Shown here: piece by piece, positions 22,323 to 33,909 of the stretch | How the letters are laid out: each line of letters opens with the position of its first letter | Numbering within the stretch: the stretch's first letter is position 1 | NCBI GenBank assembly: GCA_032690845.1 | Contig: CM064434.1 | Coordinates: forward strand, 10,480,108 to 10,544,107 | DNA length: 64,000 nt | Direction: 5' to 3' | Source: Eleusine coracana subsp. coracana | Lineage: Eukaryota; Streptophyta; Magnoliopsida; Poales; Poaceae | Notes under the pieces: model-generated | The model's input: the letters and a program-made list of their open reading frames with translations, nothing else | Databases searched by the model: none | Told to the model about the DNA's origin: nothing | Made by a program: the position numbers and the translations under genes

Positions 22323-23543
22323 CATGAAAACGGAATAAACTCACGCAATAGATTAATTGATCAACAACTGAGGGAGCCAGAAACGATTTTGCTTAACATA
22401 GTATGAGCTGTGACTCAACATAACACGGAGGCGCCCTGACCTAGCGCCGCCGCCAGAAGTGCCCACCTGCCGGCGCCACTTGGTCCCCCTCCTCCTCCGA
22501 TGTCCACACTGGTGGTAAGAAGGAGCAGGGATCTACCTTTCTTTTTAGTTCATAGTTGTTTTTTCTTAGTTCGAATCCTAGGTTAGGGTTAAGGACTTCT
22601 CTATATCGAGTTATTTGATATTGGAAATTTGTTTCCTCTTTTTTCTTGACGGTCACGTCAAGGATAAAGGGTGGATTTGGTCTCTCCATGGCGGCATCAA
22701 GAAAGATGATGGCGGCGGCGACATCGTCAATAACTTTCATGTCTTGGCGACATAGAGTTTTAGGTTTTCAGACGGCGACATCAAGGTGGAGATGATGTTG
22801 TTGGCGTGGAATAAAATTCTCCCGTTCCTTCTCCATTTTATTGTGGTTAGTTCTAACCGCGATGAAGGGCTTATGAGATCAGGGTCAATATTTTTTCTTC
22901 TTCTTCAGTGGCAGAAGAAAGAAGAAAGAAGACATGAGAAAGAAGAGGATTATGCTCAATTCTACCTACAGAAATATTGGCCGCCGTTCCTTGGACACCT
23001 GTTCTTAGTCTGTTTGCTAAGTATTTGTCTATGTGGTCATCTATTTGAATCTTTATATAGGTTTAGAATTAAGTTTTAGAGCTATATACTAAGTGCACTT
23101 AGTTATAATATCTCTATATTTCAAAGTATTTATAATATGAAAATATACTCAGTTATTATTTAATATAATCCTTCTTTTATGTAAAAAAACAACTGAGGGA
23201 GCCGTACGTGAGCCGTACACGGCGAGCCCCACTACAGAAGCCCAATAAGCCTTGCCGAGATCTAATAGAACGCTTCTGTCTAACACCTTCTTCGTCATGC
23301 AAGCAAAACTCCAATGCAACTACATTTTGCTTCAAGTCAACGATAAGATCAATTAAAATATATGTACATTTGTTACAGATAAAGGGCATAGATTTGAAGC
23401 CAAGGAATACAGTTAAGCAAAAAAGGCTACATCAAACAAACAAAGCATTAATCCAAACAAATCAGACGAGGGGCATTTCATCAAACAAAATTACGAGCCA
23501 TTCATGCAAAACAACAAGGCCACAATTGCACAACGCCCAGAGT
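22323..23543 (-). mobile_element. Copia LTR remnants split by a retroposon (extent uncertain)
   Basis: Read on the minus strand, 23,204+ joined to 22,378-22,323 gives ...CTCAGTTGTTGATCAATTAA...GTTTTCA immediately before the primer-binding site, as expected for a copia 5' LTR end. The outer limit of the LTR is not proven. Confidence 0.4.
22379..23189 (+). mobile_element. Poly(A)-tailed retroposon with 14-bp TSD
   Basis: Perfect direct repeats CAACTGAGGGAGCC (22365-22378 and 23190-23203) enclose 811 bp that end in AAAAAAA. This is target-primed reverse transcription: a LINE-mobilised or LINE-derived copy in plus orientation. The 5' part is GC-rich, with GGTGG|GTAAGAAGG-like and ATGGCGGCATCAAGAAAGATG stretches. 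The 3' part is AT-rich, as in a 3' UTR. No protein domain was recognised, so it may be a processed pseudogene, a 5'-truncated LINE, or a long SINE. Confidence 0.75.
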
Positions 23544-23546
23544 CCA

Positions 23547-24733
23547 CACTACGGGAAAATCAATCTTTGCCTAGTGTTCTCCTTTTTGCCAAGTGATTTC
23601 TTCCGAGCAATCCGCAAAAAACGCCCTTGCCAGTGCCGTACAAAAAATACTCGGTAAAATAAATACAATAAGCAAAAAATGCTTTAATGAGTGCTACAAA
23701 AAATACACTCAACAAAGAAGAGTATTTGCTGAGTGTTTTCTTTGGCACTCAGCAAAGCCTTCTTTGTCGAATGTATTATTTTTTACACTCGTTAAAGATA
23801 AGGAGTTGTCGAGACACTCGACAAACAAATATTTTTTTTTCCTTTTCTAGTCTCAAAACTTTTTGTACTCTTCACATACAACAAGTGTTAGTCCATGATA
23901 AAATTGGCATTTTTTCCATACTTGTTTGCTATATTTAGTTAATTAATTACATTTCAAGCAATTTTTTGAATAAAGATAAATTTGAACTACAAGTGACTCC
24001 AATTAAAAAATCAATGAGTATAAAAATTATGTTCATGTTATTTAGCCCAATTTGAGACCTTTCCCATAAATAAAAAGAAATTTGACGTTTTGTTTAAGAA
24101 ATATGATCATAGTAACATGTGTCCGAATGATTTTTAAATTTTTTTTAAAAAAATAAAATGATGTCTGAAAATCATGAGATTTGTCATGATGTGGTGGTAT
24201 TACAAGGGGAGGCTACGATAAAAATTAGAGAAGATTTTACACAAGTTATCATGTACGTTGCTTATAAAATAGAGAATCTCCAAAGAATAACCTTAGTGTT
24301 AAGAATGAGTCGTTAAGATTTGGAGTCAAATTGATTGTCAAATTTGAATTTGACTTCGAATCATTTTGTATAGATCATAAATTATATAAATTATAGCATT
24401 TCAAAATATGATTATTCTTGAAATTTGTCTGATAATTTTTTAAAAAAATTTGAAGCCCACAGGAAAATTTATTTGCCTAGTGTTTATTTTAACACTCGGC
24501 AAAGAACTTCTATGTCGAGTGTATTGGTTTTGACACTCAAAAAATAACCTTTTGCCAAGTGTCCGATAAAAAACACTCGGCAAAGAGGTATAATATAAGA
24601 TAATTGAAAATAGAGTCGGCAAAGAGCGCTTTACTGACACTTTTTTTGTCATGTGCTCTTTGCCAAGTATTACACTCAGCAAAGTGTTTGCCGAGTGTCC
24701 TTGACACTTGGTAAAGAGACGGATTCGGTAGTG
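23547..24733. mobile_element. Non-autonomous CACTA element
   Basis: The 1,187-bp element starts CACTACGGGAAAATCAA and ends ATTCGGTAGTG, with the 3-bp TSD CCA on both sides (23544-23546, 24734-24736). Sub-terminal regions carry many direct and inverted copies of the TTTGCCGAGTG motif (for example ACACTCGGCAAAG). Such clusters bind the element's own transposition proteins in En/Spm-type systems. The middle is AT-rich with no transposase. Confidence 0.88.
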
Positions 24734-25793
24734 CCACCTAGTGCTGGCCATAGGAAAACATAATGCTTCAAATTAGTCCATTACAAAAGAGAAAAGAACT
24801 CATGATTCAAAAAAAAAGAAACTATTACTCCGTTCCAAAATTATTGTTGTTGTTTACTTTTCTAATTACATTTGACCATTCCTCTAATGCAACATAATGC
24901 AATAATGCAACGACGAAGCTAGCACCATCACTTCAACACAGCTGAACATTGTACCATATGCAACCTGATGTCAACATTGTATCAACACTATAAGACAACA
25001 TGATTTCACATGTACTGGAGTTTATCCTTAAAACACAAAGAATGATCCATTTCAGAACTAAAATACACTCACTAACAACTTATCTTCATGTTTTAAAGCC
25101 ACAAAACAACACAAACTTGAGGCACCATTGATCATTGCTGCCCAAGTGCTGGATGGAGCAGAGAAGGGAACACCAACCCAATAACATGTGAATAAGCATC
25201 ACTGTCAAGTTTACAAGTGTAAACTGTCAGCATAACTTCAGAGTTTCAGTTTCATAAGCGTCAAAGCAAACGGTTCAGAAGAAATGGGGAAAAAAATCAG
25301 TCGGGAACATCAGTTAACAGATATTGGCCTTTATTTGGACAACAATTGTCTAGTTTAATTCAGCATTTGTTAGCCCATAATGGCAGAAATGTCTCAACAT
25401 GCAACTACAGATTTTCATTTTAAAAGAGTGCAGAGTTTCCGTGGGTGCAGAGTTTGCGTTTAGAAGGATGCTGAACTGTCAGGAAATAAAGATATCTCAA
25501 GTAAAGGAGTAGACAGACAAGGACCAAGTACTTCTATAAACACAAGATGAATAGGAAATAAATTGTTAGCCCGATTTGCATAACTTGTTTGTTTCTTTTC
25601 CTAATCTTCAATTTCGGGGAACTTAGTTATGCATGATAAATAGGCATGGGGCAGAGTTTTTAAATGCCAGTATTGGAGATATAATTCTCCAATAATCATA
25701 TACAGGTTGTGCAACTGCTTTTCAACAATTAAGATATAATTCTCTTGTCGCTAGCAACTTTTTCTTCGTATGTTTTTGGTATTCTAGTTCCAT
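24734..25793. other. Intergenic, partly inside an interrupted MITE
   Basis: No gene found. From about 24,826 the first 60 bp form one arm of a Stowaway-like MITE; the following roughly 900 bp interrupt it and are of unknown origin. Confidence 0.4.
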
Positions 25794-26003
25794 AGTTTCT
25801 GTTTTATTTATAGATCAAACAAAAGTATGAAATTTTTGTGTATCAAACAAGATAAAATTATAAGTTATACTTTAATTTTCTTTAGTGATAAAATAAACCA
25901 TAACAAAATATATGAATTTTTTAAAAATATTTTAAATAAGATGAGTGGTCAAACATAGCTCAAAAAGTCAATGGCGACAACAATAAAACTACGGAGGGAG
26001 TAG
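24824..26003. mobile_element. Stowaway-like MITE interrupted by about 0.9 kb
   Basis: The left arm ACTCCGTTCCAAAATTATTG (24,826) and the right arm ending GGCGACAACAATAAAACTAC GGAGGGAG are inverted repeats. They include TTTGACCA blocks at equal distance from the ends, and TA follows the right end. The right 210 bp align with the intact MITE at 28,597-28,832. The segment about 24,890-25,790 has no counterpart there and is an insertion. Confidence 0.6.
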
Positions 26004-26139
26004 TAGGTATCCTATCATACCTTCTTCGGGTGATAACATTATCTTGTTTCATTTGTTAATGTTGTACTGACTGCTTTTCCTATTTATTATTGTACAATAA
26101 TCATTTGCTACGAAAAATCCCTTCTTATAGGTGACAGTT

Positions 26140-27096
26140 CACTACGGGAACAGGCTGTTGCCGAGTGCCCTAACATTTGCCGAGTGCAATATGTCAGGCA
26201 CTCGGCAAACAACTCGTTGCCAAGTGTCCACTGTAAAACACACTCGGCACAATTCTGACACTCGGCAAACAACTCCTTTGTCTAGTGTCACGTGGAAAAG
26301 ACTCGACAAAGAGGTCCACGACACTTAGCAAAGGCGACACACTCGGCAAAGAGGTCCACGTGACCCTCACATGAGTCGGGCGACATCATTGGCTGGCGAC
26401 CATCAACTGTTGTTGAACTACATGTGATGCTTATTTGTGGAATTGGATAGTATGGAACTTCTTGTGATGTTTTTTTATAAAGTTATGTGTTGTTGAACAA
26501 TTTATAATGTTAATTGTGGATTATGACAGTAAATTTAACTATCTATGATGTATATTGTTATTAATATGAACTGTCTATGATGATGTTTATTGGTTAATAT
26601 GGCCGAAACAAAAAAAATATCATTCTCGAGGGTCACTTTTGCCTGAGTGTTAGGGCATGCACTCGGCAAAGTGACCGTTCTTTGCTGGGTGTAGTGGTTA
26701 GGGCATCTAGCAAAGGGACCATTCTTTGTCGAGTGTCATGGCCGTAACACTCGGCAAAGATACTATTCTCTGCCGAGTGTTATGGCCACGACACTCGGTC
26801 AAGGCCCTGGCTCTTTGCTGAGTGCTCCACTTGACACTCGACAAAGAGTGAATAGTTTGCCGAGTGCATTTTCAGAGACACTCGATAAAGGTTAACTGTC
26901 ACCATTAAGTCAAGTTGTTAGTGAATTTTTTTTTTGTTGAGAACCACCTCAGCTCTCGGCAAACATTTTGTCGAGTGCCTGACGAAAAATACTCGATAAA
27001 GACTACTTTGCCGACACTTTTGTCGCTATGTGGTCTTTGCCGAGTGCCTTTACCGAGTGCTTTGGGCACTCGGCAAAGCCCTGATTTCCCGTAGTG
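26140..27096. mobile_element. Non-autonomous CACTA element, second copy
   Basis: 957 bp from CACTACGGGAACAGG to TTTCCCGTAGTG, with the TSD GTT (26137-26139, 27097-27099). It is dense in TTTGCCGAGTG motifs in both orientations at both ends, more so than the copy at 23.5 kb. The central 220 bp are AT-rich. No transposase. Same family as the 23,547-24,733 element but differing in length and interior. Confidence 0.9.
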
Positions 27097-27099
27097 GTT

Positions 27100-27985
27100 C
27101 ATTGTTTTACCTAATTTTTCGTGACTATTTAACTGCAATCTAAAATTATCTTAAGCAAAAGTTATTCTAAATACATTGGCACTCAACAGTAGTATGGATG
27201 TTTCCATCTACTGTTTCTTGTCTTGAAATTCAGTGAGAACCAGTGTATGGAAAACATTAATGCGCAGAAGTAGCAGTTGTGTTGGATCCATTTAATACGC
27301 ACTAGTACAGTGGAGCACTAAGGAGTATTTAGTATTCATAAATACTCTTTATTATGATGGCCAAGTTAGTAGTACAAACTACCATCTAGCAAACTGTTTT
27401 GAACATCAACGAGTTATGTTTGATCCAGACATGCAAAATTAGGAAGAGTTGCTGCTGCTATGAATTCTATGCCACTCATGCAAAATTCAGGCTGCAACAA
27501 GTATGATTGGCTTCCTAATGGAGGGTAACTTTGATAAAGAAAATCATCTCTTGTACTAGAGGACCTAAGGTTATAAAATGTGTCTTCTTTACTACGTGTC
27601 ACTACACACTGCAGAGCAGATAATATGCAATAGTGGAACAGGAGATTTTTCTGTGTAATTCAAATCATATTTATATTTTATTGTATTTGTTCCCAACTCT
27701 GCTTATGTAGTATTATCATTGTACTCAACTTAAAGTCATATATTGAAAAGACAGTTCCACTGGATCCTAACTTCTATTTTGACTTGGACCATCACATGCA
27801 ACAACAGCCAATTAACGCCCTATCAAATGCATTAATAGTTAGTGCTGAGCTAATCTATTTTCTATCATTTAATGCATTGATTGCTATTCTTTTCTCTTGT
27901 GTAGGATCCAGAAACTACCGGAGTACTGTGTGCATCTTTAGGAAGGACTTGCATTGATCGGCAATCAAAAACACTAAGCTTTCTG
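27100..27985. other. Intergenic, nothing recognised
   Basis: About 890 AT-rich bases without gene, RNA or TSD-bounded repeat that I can support. Confidence 0.4.
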
Positions 27986-28306
27986 GTGTGTTTGGCAGGG
28001 CTTATAGAACTGCTTATGCAGCAATAAGTCATAAGCCCTGCCAAATGTGTTGAACCCATAAGTGCTTATTGACATAAACAGCTATAAGCAGTTTTAGAAT
28101 TTGTACTAGCATAAGCAGTTTTGTATTAGCACCAAATACTAGTTTTTTGATGTTTACTCTCTAGATAAGCTGTTTGAATAAGCACTTTTGCCAAACGATT
28201 TGACTCTTTATGCTATTTAAGTCAAATAAGCTGAATAAACACTTTTGATAGATAAGCTAGAGCAAAAGCAATTTGTTGCATAAGCATAAGCCTTACCAAA
28301 CACACC
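27986..28306. mobile_element. MITE with GGTGTGTTTGG termini
   Basis: Inverted termini GGTGTGTTTGGCAGGGCTTA and TAAGCCTTACCAAACACACC bound 321 bp rich in ATAAGC/GCTTAT repeats, giving strong self-complementarity. A clear TSD was not found. The terminus GGTGTGTTTGG is common among grass MITEs; superfamily left open. Confidence 0.7.
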
Positions 28307-28596
28307 CTAAGAGTGTCGTGACTTATGTATTCGGTAAGATTTATTGTCCACACTTGCCGATTACGGTTGGATTATTATGCCAAAAAAAAATTATGGGCTG
28401 CAGCTATTTTGGTGGCCTAGTTTTCTGTGTTACCAAATTATGGGCTATTTCTAAGCAGTCAAATGTTTTACACATTCAAAATAGCCTCTGTCGGCCATCA
28501 CTGAAGACCTTATTGTGAGCGATGTCCGTCACTGCAGATGTCATTGTGAGCGGTGACATCGTCATGTTGGCGCATTTCCGTGTCATTGCTACTGTA

Positions 28597-28832
28597 CTCC
28601 CTCTGTTCTTAAATTGTTATTTTCGTTGACTTTTTTATTCAATTTTGACTATTTATCTTATTTAAAACATTATTTTAAATATGCAGAATTTTAAGTTATG
28701 CTTAAATTTCCTTTGGTAATAAAACAAACAATGTTAACATATATGATATAACTTAAATTTTTTTGAATAAGATAAATGATTAAAGTTCACTAAAAAAAAT
28801 CAATGATGACAACAATTTAAGAACGGAGGGAG
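28597..28832. mobile_element. Stowaway-like MITE
   Basis: A 236-bp element with CTCCCTCTGTTCTTAAATTG and (inverted) CTCCCTCCGTTCTTAAATTG termini and TA duplications (28595-28596, 28833-28834), as in Tc1/mariner-derived Stowaway MITEs. AT-rich, non-coding. Confidence 0.88.
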
Positions 28833-28834
28833 TA

Positions 28835-29424
28835 TATGATTACTTCAGTGGAGTAGTATAGGTTTCTTTAGTCAGCCTGTTTTTGTTTTTCATACCGAGT
28901 CTATAGGTGGCTGGTTCTGAGACAAAGATGACATGACAAAAAACATGTATGTTGCCTTCAAGTACGAAGGTAAACATCGGCAGCAGGTAGCACCACCCTG
29001 CTACCTAAATTCTTCTATTGTTCCTTCAAGCTTGTGTTTTTCGGGAAATGGTAGTTATCCGCTTGAGTCAGTGTTTAACCATATTGATACATGGATACCA
29101 ATAAATAGGATATGCTACATTTCACTTTCCAATCTCCATACTGTATTGATCTAGGGTGATAAGTTTTGTTTCTTGTGTTGAAAAGGAACATTTCCATCCT
29201 TGACCAATGTGTTTAATGGTCAGATGAGGATGCTTAAATTAATTTCACTTAATAACTACTTGATCGCCTCGTTTGCTTTCAAACATTATAGCATGTGCAC
29301 CAGTACAGCTATGTCCACACAGCCCCATGCATCTAGCACATCTATCACCCCTAGTATTGAGTAGTAGCTCATTTGTTTTTTCACTTGCAGTTTTCCTTTC
29401 TACAGTCACCAGCCTGCGAGCTAT
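28835..29424 (-). other. Downstream region of the CFL1-like gene
   Basis: Contains the 3' UTR of the minus-strand gene and intergenic DNA. No clear plant poly(A) signal could be chosen. No other gene seen. Confidence 0.35.
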
Positions 29425-30406
29425 CTAGTGCAGGAGACTCAGAGTCTCAAGAGACTTGATGGTATGGAGCCTGCGTGGAGGCGTCTGCGGCATCGCTGGC
29501 ACTGAGGGCTGCACGAACTTGCAGTTTGGGCACGCCGGGGAGGACTTGCAGAGCATAACGAGGAGGTGGCAATTGACGCATGGCACGGCCACCATGTGGT
29601 TGCCGGAGCTTATGCTGCTGGTGATCTTGCTCTTGATGTTGTCCCCAAACGTGAAAGGGCTTGCCTTGCTGTCAATGCTGGACGGAGTTGTGGAGATGTT
29701 TAGCTCCAGGTTCAGGGTGCCCTGCTCCTCCATAGACTTGGGCCTCTCCCAGCTCTTCTTCATGGTCTTCCTGTTCAGGTAGTACATCCTTCCAGACTGC
29801 CACAATCATAAACATTTAAAAGGGTCATTGAAAAACAAAAAAAAATGAAAATATTATAGAGCAAAATATAACAGTATCAAGGTCTCGAGTTGCATCGGTA
29901 GTGCAACCATTTTGTGTGCTGATGTGCAATGCATACAGCAAGTTTACGAGTTGCCAGCCTATCTAAATACTGCTCTGCTTCTGTCAGTTAAAGCAATGGA
30001 CAGTGTCATGTTGGCACCACTTTAAGCTCTCTGCTTTCTATAATAGTAGTAACGAGTGTGTAGTACAGACATGCGACATCTTAATTTCTGCAACTTGTAT
30101 AGTAGTTTCTACCTTGGAATGCAACATATTTCCCTACTATACTAGTAACGAAGAATTTAAGTGTATTTATATGCTCACATGGAGGTCGAGGCACTGCTCC
30201 CAGTCCAGGGGCAAAGGATCTCCGAGCTGGAGCTCCAGGCTGCTTGCGTGGGAGATGGCATCATCCCAGAAGAACTGTTTCCTTTTCTTCCCTCCGCTGC
30301 TGCCATCCGAGTCCGACGTCGAGCTCTTGGGACTCTTCACTTTGCCGAAGCCCGCAGACACGGCCAGCGACGTCGGTCCCAGAGACAGCTCCGGCTGCAC
30401 CTCCAT
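29425..30406 (-). CDS. CFL1: CURLY FLAG LEAF 1-like WW-domain protein, two exons
   Basis: The spliced product is 199 aa: exon 1 is 30,406-30,179 (76 codons) and exon 2 is 29,796-29,425 (123 codons plus TAG). The donor CAT|GTGAGC and acceptor GTGGCAG|TCTGGA flank a 382-bp phase-0 intron that interrupts the WW domain. The WW domain (about residues 63-96) keeps both tryptophans (W69, W92), the YY pair (81-82) and P95. KKRK at 40-43 is a possible nuclear signal. LNLEL at 104-108 matches the EAR repression motif, and ELSLG at 6-10 is similar. A CxxC...CxxC pair (C149, C152, C165, C168) forms a zinc-ribbon-like block. In rice, CFL1 restrains cuticle development and its Arabidopsis relative binds the HD-ZIP IV factor HDG1; the role here is inferred. 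The upstream in-frame ATG at 30,649 is rejected because the TATA box lies downstream of it. No defect seen. Confidence 0.9.
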
Positions 30407-30482
30407 CTCCACCGTAAGCAACTCCACCACAGCCCTCTTCTCTTGCTGTCGTGACGGTTTTAATTTGCTAGAGTGAGAGAGT

Positions 30483-30488
30483 TTACAT
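30483..30488 (-). promoter_or_regulatory. Possible start-stop uORF (ATGTAA) in the CFL1-like 5' leader
   Basis: ATG directly followed by TAA lies 77 bases upstream of the CDS start. If transcription starts about 25-35 bases below the TATA box, it would sit at the very 5' end of the leader, so whether it is transcribed is uncertain. Confidence 0.3.
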
Positions 30489-30520
30489 ACTGCAACCTCC
30501 CTGATAGCGCACAGGGATAT

Positions 30521-30530
30521 CCAATTTATA
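30521..30530 (-). promoter_or_regulatory. TATA box of the CFL1-like gene
   Basis: TATAAATTGG on the minus strand (context CCACTATAAATTGG), 115-125 bases upstream of the chosen start codon. This predicts a leader of about 85-95 bases and excludes longer in-frame starts. Confidence 0.65.
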
Positions 30531-30531
30531 G

Positions 30532-32438
30532 TGGTCGTGGAGAGGTGAGGAAGGGGGAGGAGAGGAAGAGTTCTCAATAAATGGGGGCTGCATCCAACGC
30601 CACAGTGAGGCGAGGGGAGTGCAGTAGTCTGTGCATTAAAGGGTGGCAAGTAGAGTGACCTTAAATGGGCTCAGCTCAAATCTCACCACCTCCTCGATCC
30701 CCATTTAAGTCTCCTCCGCGCGCTGCCGGCCGGCCGGCCGGGGCTGCTGCTGCTGCTGCTGCTGCACGCCTTAACGCCGCACCACCCGGCCGGGGGCTGA
30801 GCGCCGCTGGGCTCTCAGCTGGCTACGTCGTACGTAGCCCGTCATCAAACCAGTTGCCTGCCGTCTGATACGATCTTGCTGGGAGCCTGCGCTGCGGCCC
30901 TGCGCTAGGCCCCTCTCTGTTCCGGGAGCGGTGTGTACTTACTTTTTTTTCTGATCCCACGGAAGCTTACTTGGCTTGGAAGAGTAAGGGTGATGAACAT
31001 CCATATGCTCTCGCGTGTGCGCTTGCATGACCGCATGCAGCCAGGAACGATGCACGCATGCAAAGCTTCATGGAACTTATTAATTGGATCTCTCGATCGT
31101 ATACGATTGTGTCCAAGAAAAGAAAATGCGCATCGATCGAGTTTATTAGCTCAGAACTATAGGAATATGCTTGCTGCATACTAGGAATAATGCCACTCTA
31201 TTATATTTTTATGTATAAATAACTGTAGTCTCCAGTCTATTGCTCTCTGTGGTGAATTAACAGCGCGTTAGAGTAGGGCTCATGCGCCTCAGCTTGCACC
31301 GGATGATGAGGATTGCATTCATGATAAGAGTTCAAAGGTGATGAGCAGTACATGGAGATAGAGTTGAATCTCTCATGCTACGGAGCGCCTCATGCCTTAA
31401 AGCCTCTCTGGTACCGTCATGGCTTCTATACCTACACCATTAAATCTGTTGTGGTAGAAGTGGTAGTAATCATGAACTGCTTCTTGTGGGTGAGCATTCA
31501 TGGCCGTTGCATGTACACCCTAACCCTAATCCTAATAAAGAGAGGAAGCGAGGGAGGAGGAGAAGAGCTGGTGCTGGATGTGTGCAATAATAAAACACGT
31601 CTTGCTCACCACCCCAACACCCATGCAGTAAGTAAATGTATATAGGGCCAAAGGTGAGGCAGCATTAGGAAAGGAATAAATAGGGCTTGTTGGGCTGACG
31701 ACCCTCCCCTCTTCTTGGGCTCTTCCTCCGCTCACCAGCGTCAACCATAACAATAAATAGAGGCGCCTCTATCTTTGGTCGTTGGGGCATGAATCCAATA
31801 AATGTTTGCCTATTAATTCTTCAGGACAGCCTCTTGATTTGATGTCGTCTGTTCTTCTGTGTGACAGGTCGATCGACCGATGGTTGACGCATAGATGCAT
31901 TTGGAAGCTGTTGGTATAAGCAGGTTTGTCTAAATAGTAGCCGTGTTGCATATGTGTGAACAGTTTGATGAATGTGTTAGCATCTGAACCTTTATGCCCA
32001 CCTGCATTGCATTGCTACTTTGAAGACCATACCGATGTGGATATGATTTGATTGCATATAGATGAGTGCAATTTCGTTGCAGTTGCATCAGATAAGCATT
32101 AAATTTAGGTCCACTCTTGATCTTTACAGAAAATATCATGAATGTATATGTATGGTATACAAGTACCAGGAACTAGTTCGCAGACAAGGCAAAGGTTCTA
32201 AAATAATGTGAAGTGTTTTTGCTCCTTCAAGGGACAGTATTTGCTAGAGTATTTTCTCCTAGCACTAAGGGTTTAACTTCAGACGGGTGTAAATTTCTGA
32301 GATATGGGAATAATGTTTTCTTTCTACTTATGATTGTCCTGCAAGACATTATCCAAGGTTGGTGTGTGTTGTTTGCTGCTTGCGGGTTTTTTTAATTACT
32401 TTCCATCTTGACTATGGATCATAAGCTCTGCAGCAGGC
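30532..32438. other. Upstream region of the CFL1-like gene; no other gene seen
   Basis: About 1.9 kb. The first 350 bases are GC-rich, with a (GGCC)n stretch at about 30,727-30,741 and a (GCT)n run at 30,743-30,765. These create short Ala-rich frames without support. The rest is mixed sequence with no TSD-bounded element found. It may hold regulatory DNA for the gene. Confidence 0.45.
30743..30765 (+). repeat. (GCT)n microsatellite
   Basis: Seven to eight GCT units following a (CCGG)n stretch, about 0.35 kb upstream of the CFL1-like start codon. Confidence 0.9.
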
Positions 32439-33909
32439 TTAGAGCACAACTAGAAGAAGATTTAAAATGGATATCAATACGTAAAAATTACCAAAATGGT
32501 TGAAAAACTGCTCCAAAAGACCTAAATGGATACATATACCTAAAGTATTTAGGTTGAAACGTAAATTTCTCTTCTGGAGACCGAAATATAGGTTTCAACT
32601 AGGCCACAGCCTAAACTTTCCAGTCTCGCACGCAAACTCCAACCACTAGAATCAAAAGCTTCCATCACTACCTTTGTTCCCCATCCCAACCACCGGATCA
32701 TGCCGCCGGCCACCAAGTCTTGTCGCCAACTGCTAGACTTCCTAGTGTTGTCCCTGTATATGCCCGGCCTGCACATGGTGCCGCCCTACTCTCCCATGCT
32801 TGAGGAGGTAGTAGTCTATTAACGAGCCCTCCTCTGCACCACGAAGAGGAGCTTGGAGGCCTGGTGGCGAGTCCCCCCTCTACTCCATGTCGAAGTCCCC
32901 CCCCCCCCCAATACATAGCCAAGGCCATGGCCGTCACATCGAGGAGCAGAAGGAGATCAAGGGGTGGCAAGTCGTGGGTTAGAGGCGGAGGATGGCTCTT
33001 CATCTCGCTCTCCACCACTGTTGTGCACCCTACTACTCCATGAATGCAGCACTCTATCGGCCATGGTGAGGGAGAAGCAAGGCTAGAGATTGAGTCATTT
33101 GAGGCGAGGCTGAGTCGCTATGAGCAGGAGAACAACTACACTTCATGGTTTGGTAACATTAGCTTTAGCAGGTCTGCTTTTGGCTATGGTGGAGGCGAGT
33201 CTTCACAAGCTCCACATCCGTATGCTCCACCACCTCCACCCAACAATGAGGAAGAAGATGATGAGGACGACGATGATAAGGAGATCGAGTGACCACTCAT
33301 GTTTGAGGACACTCCCTTTTTGGTGTTGGATGACAAAAGGGGAGAGAAATATTAAAGCTCCAAGTCTTCATCGGCTTTTATTCTCAGTTTTGGTCTGTAT
33401 GAAAAACCAGAGGCTCCGGTTTGGCAAACCGGAGCAACTAGTTTGGCCAGACAAAACCAATGTATCACTTTCCTTTGTTTTTTATCTCGTGGACTTGAGA
33501 ATTATTTGTAATGAATGGTTTGGCGTGTTGAACCCTGTATTAAATTTATAAGACCTTATTATTTGTGCTATTATATGATGCTTGATGATTTGATGTATTG
33601 TTTCTAGTGAATATGTGAAGTCTGAAGAAATCGGAGGAACCGCTTTTGCTAGACAACATATATGATTCTTTTGATTACTTTTTCTATGTTTTTCTTGTCA
33701 TATGCATTACGTATTAATTATTCACACACACTTGTTGCACCCTATGAATACACACATTTGTGGGGGGGGGGGGGGGGGGGGGGAGCTCTCATGGTTTTAT
33801 TACAAAATGTGCAATTGGCATATGGGGTCAAAATTGGTGAATTTCATTCATATGCACAGTTTTAGGGGGAGCTAACCCGATATGTCTGCATTCAAAATTC
33901 TTTTATGAA

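Noticed and set aside
27986..28306. MicroRNA precursor
   Set aside because: The strong fold-back is explained by a MITE with inverted termini. No expression evidence is available.
30407..30649. N-terminal extension of the CFL1-like protein from an upstream in-frame ATG
   Set aside because: It would span the predicted TATA box, and its sequence is not similar to the family.
30665..30868. Ala-rich 67-codon frame upstream of CFL1
   Set aside because: Made by a GCT microsatellite in a GC-rich promoter region; no support as a gene.
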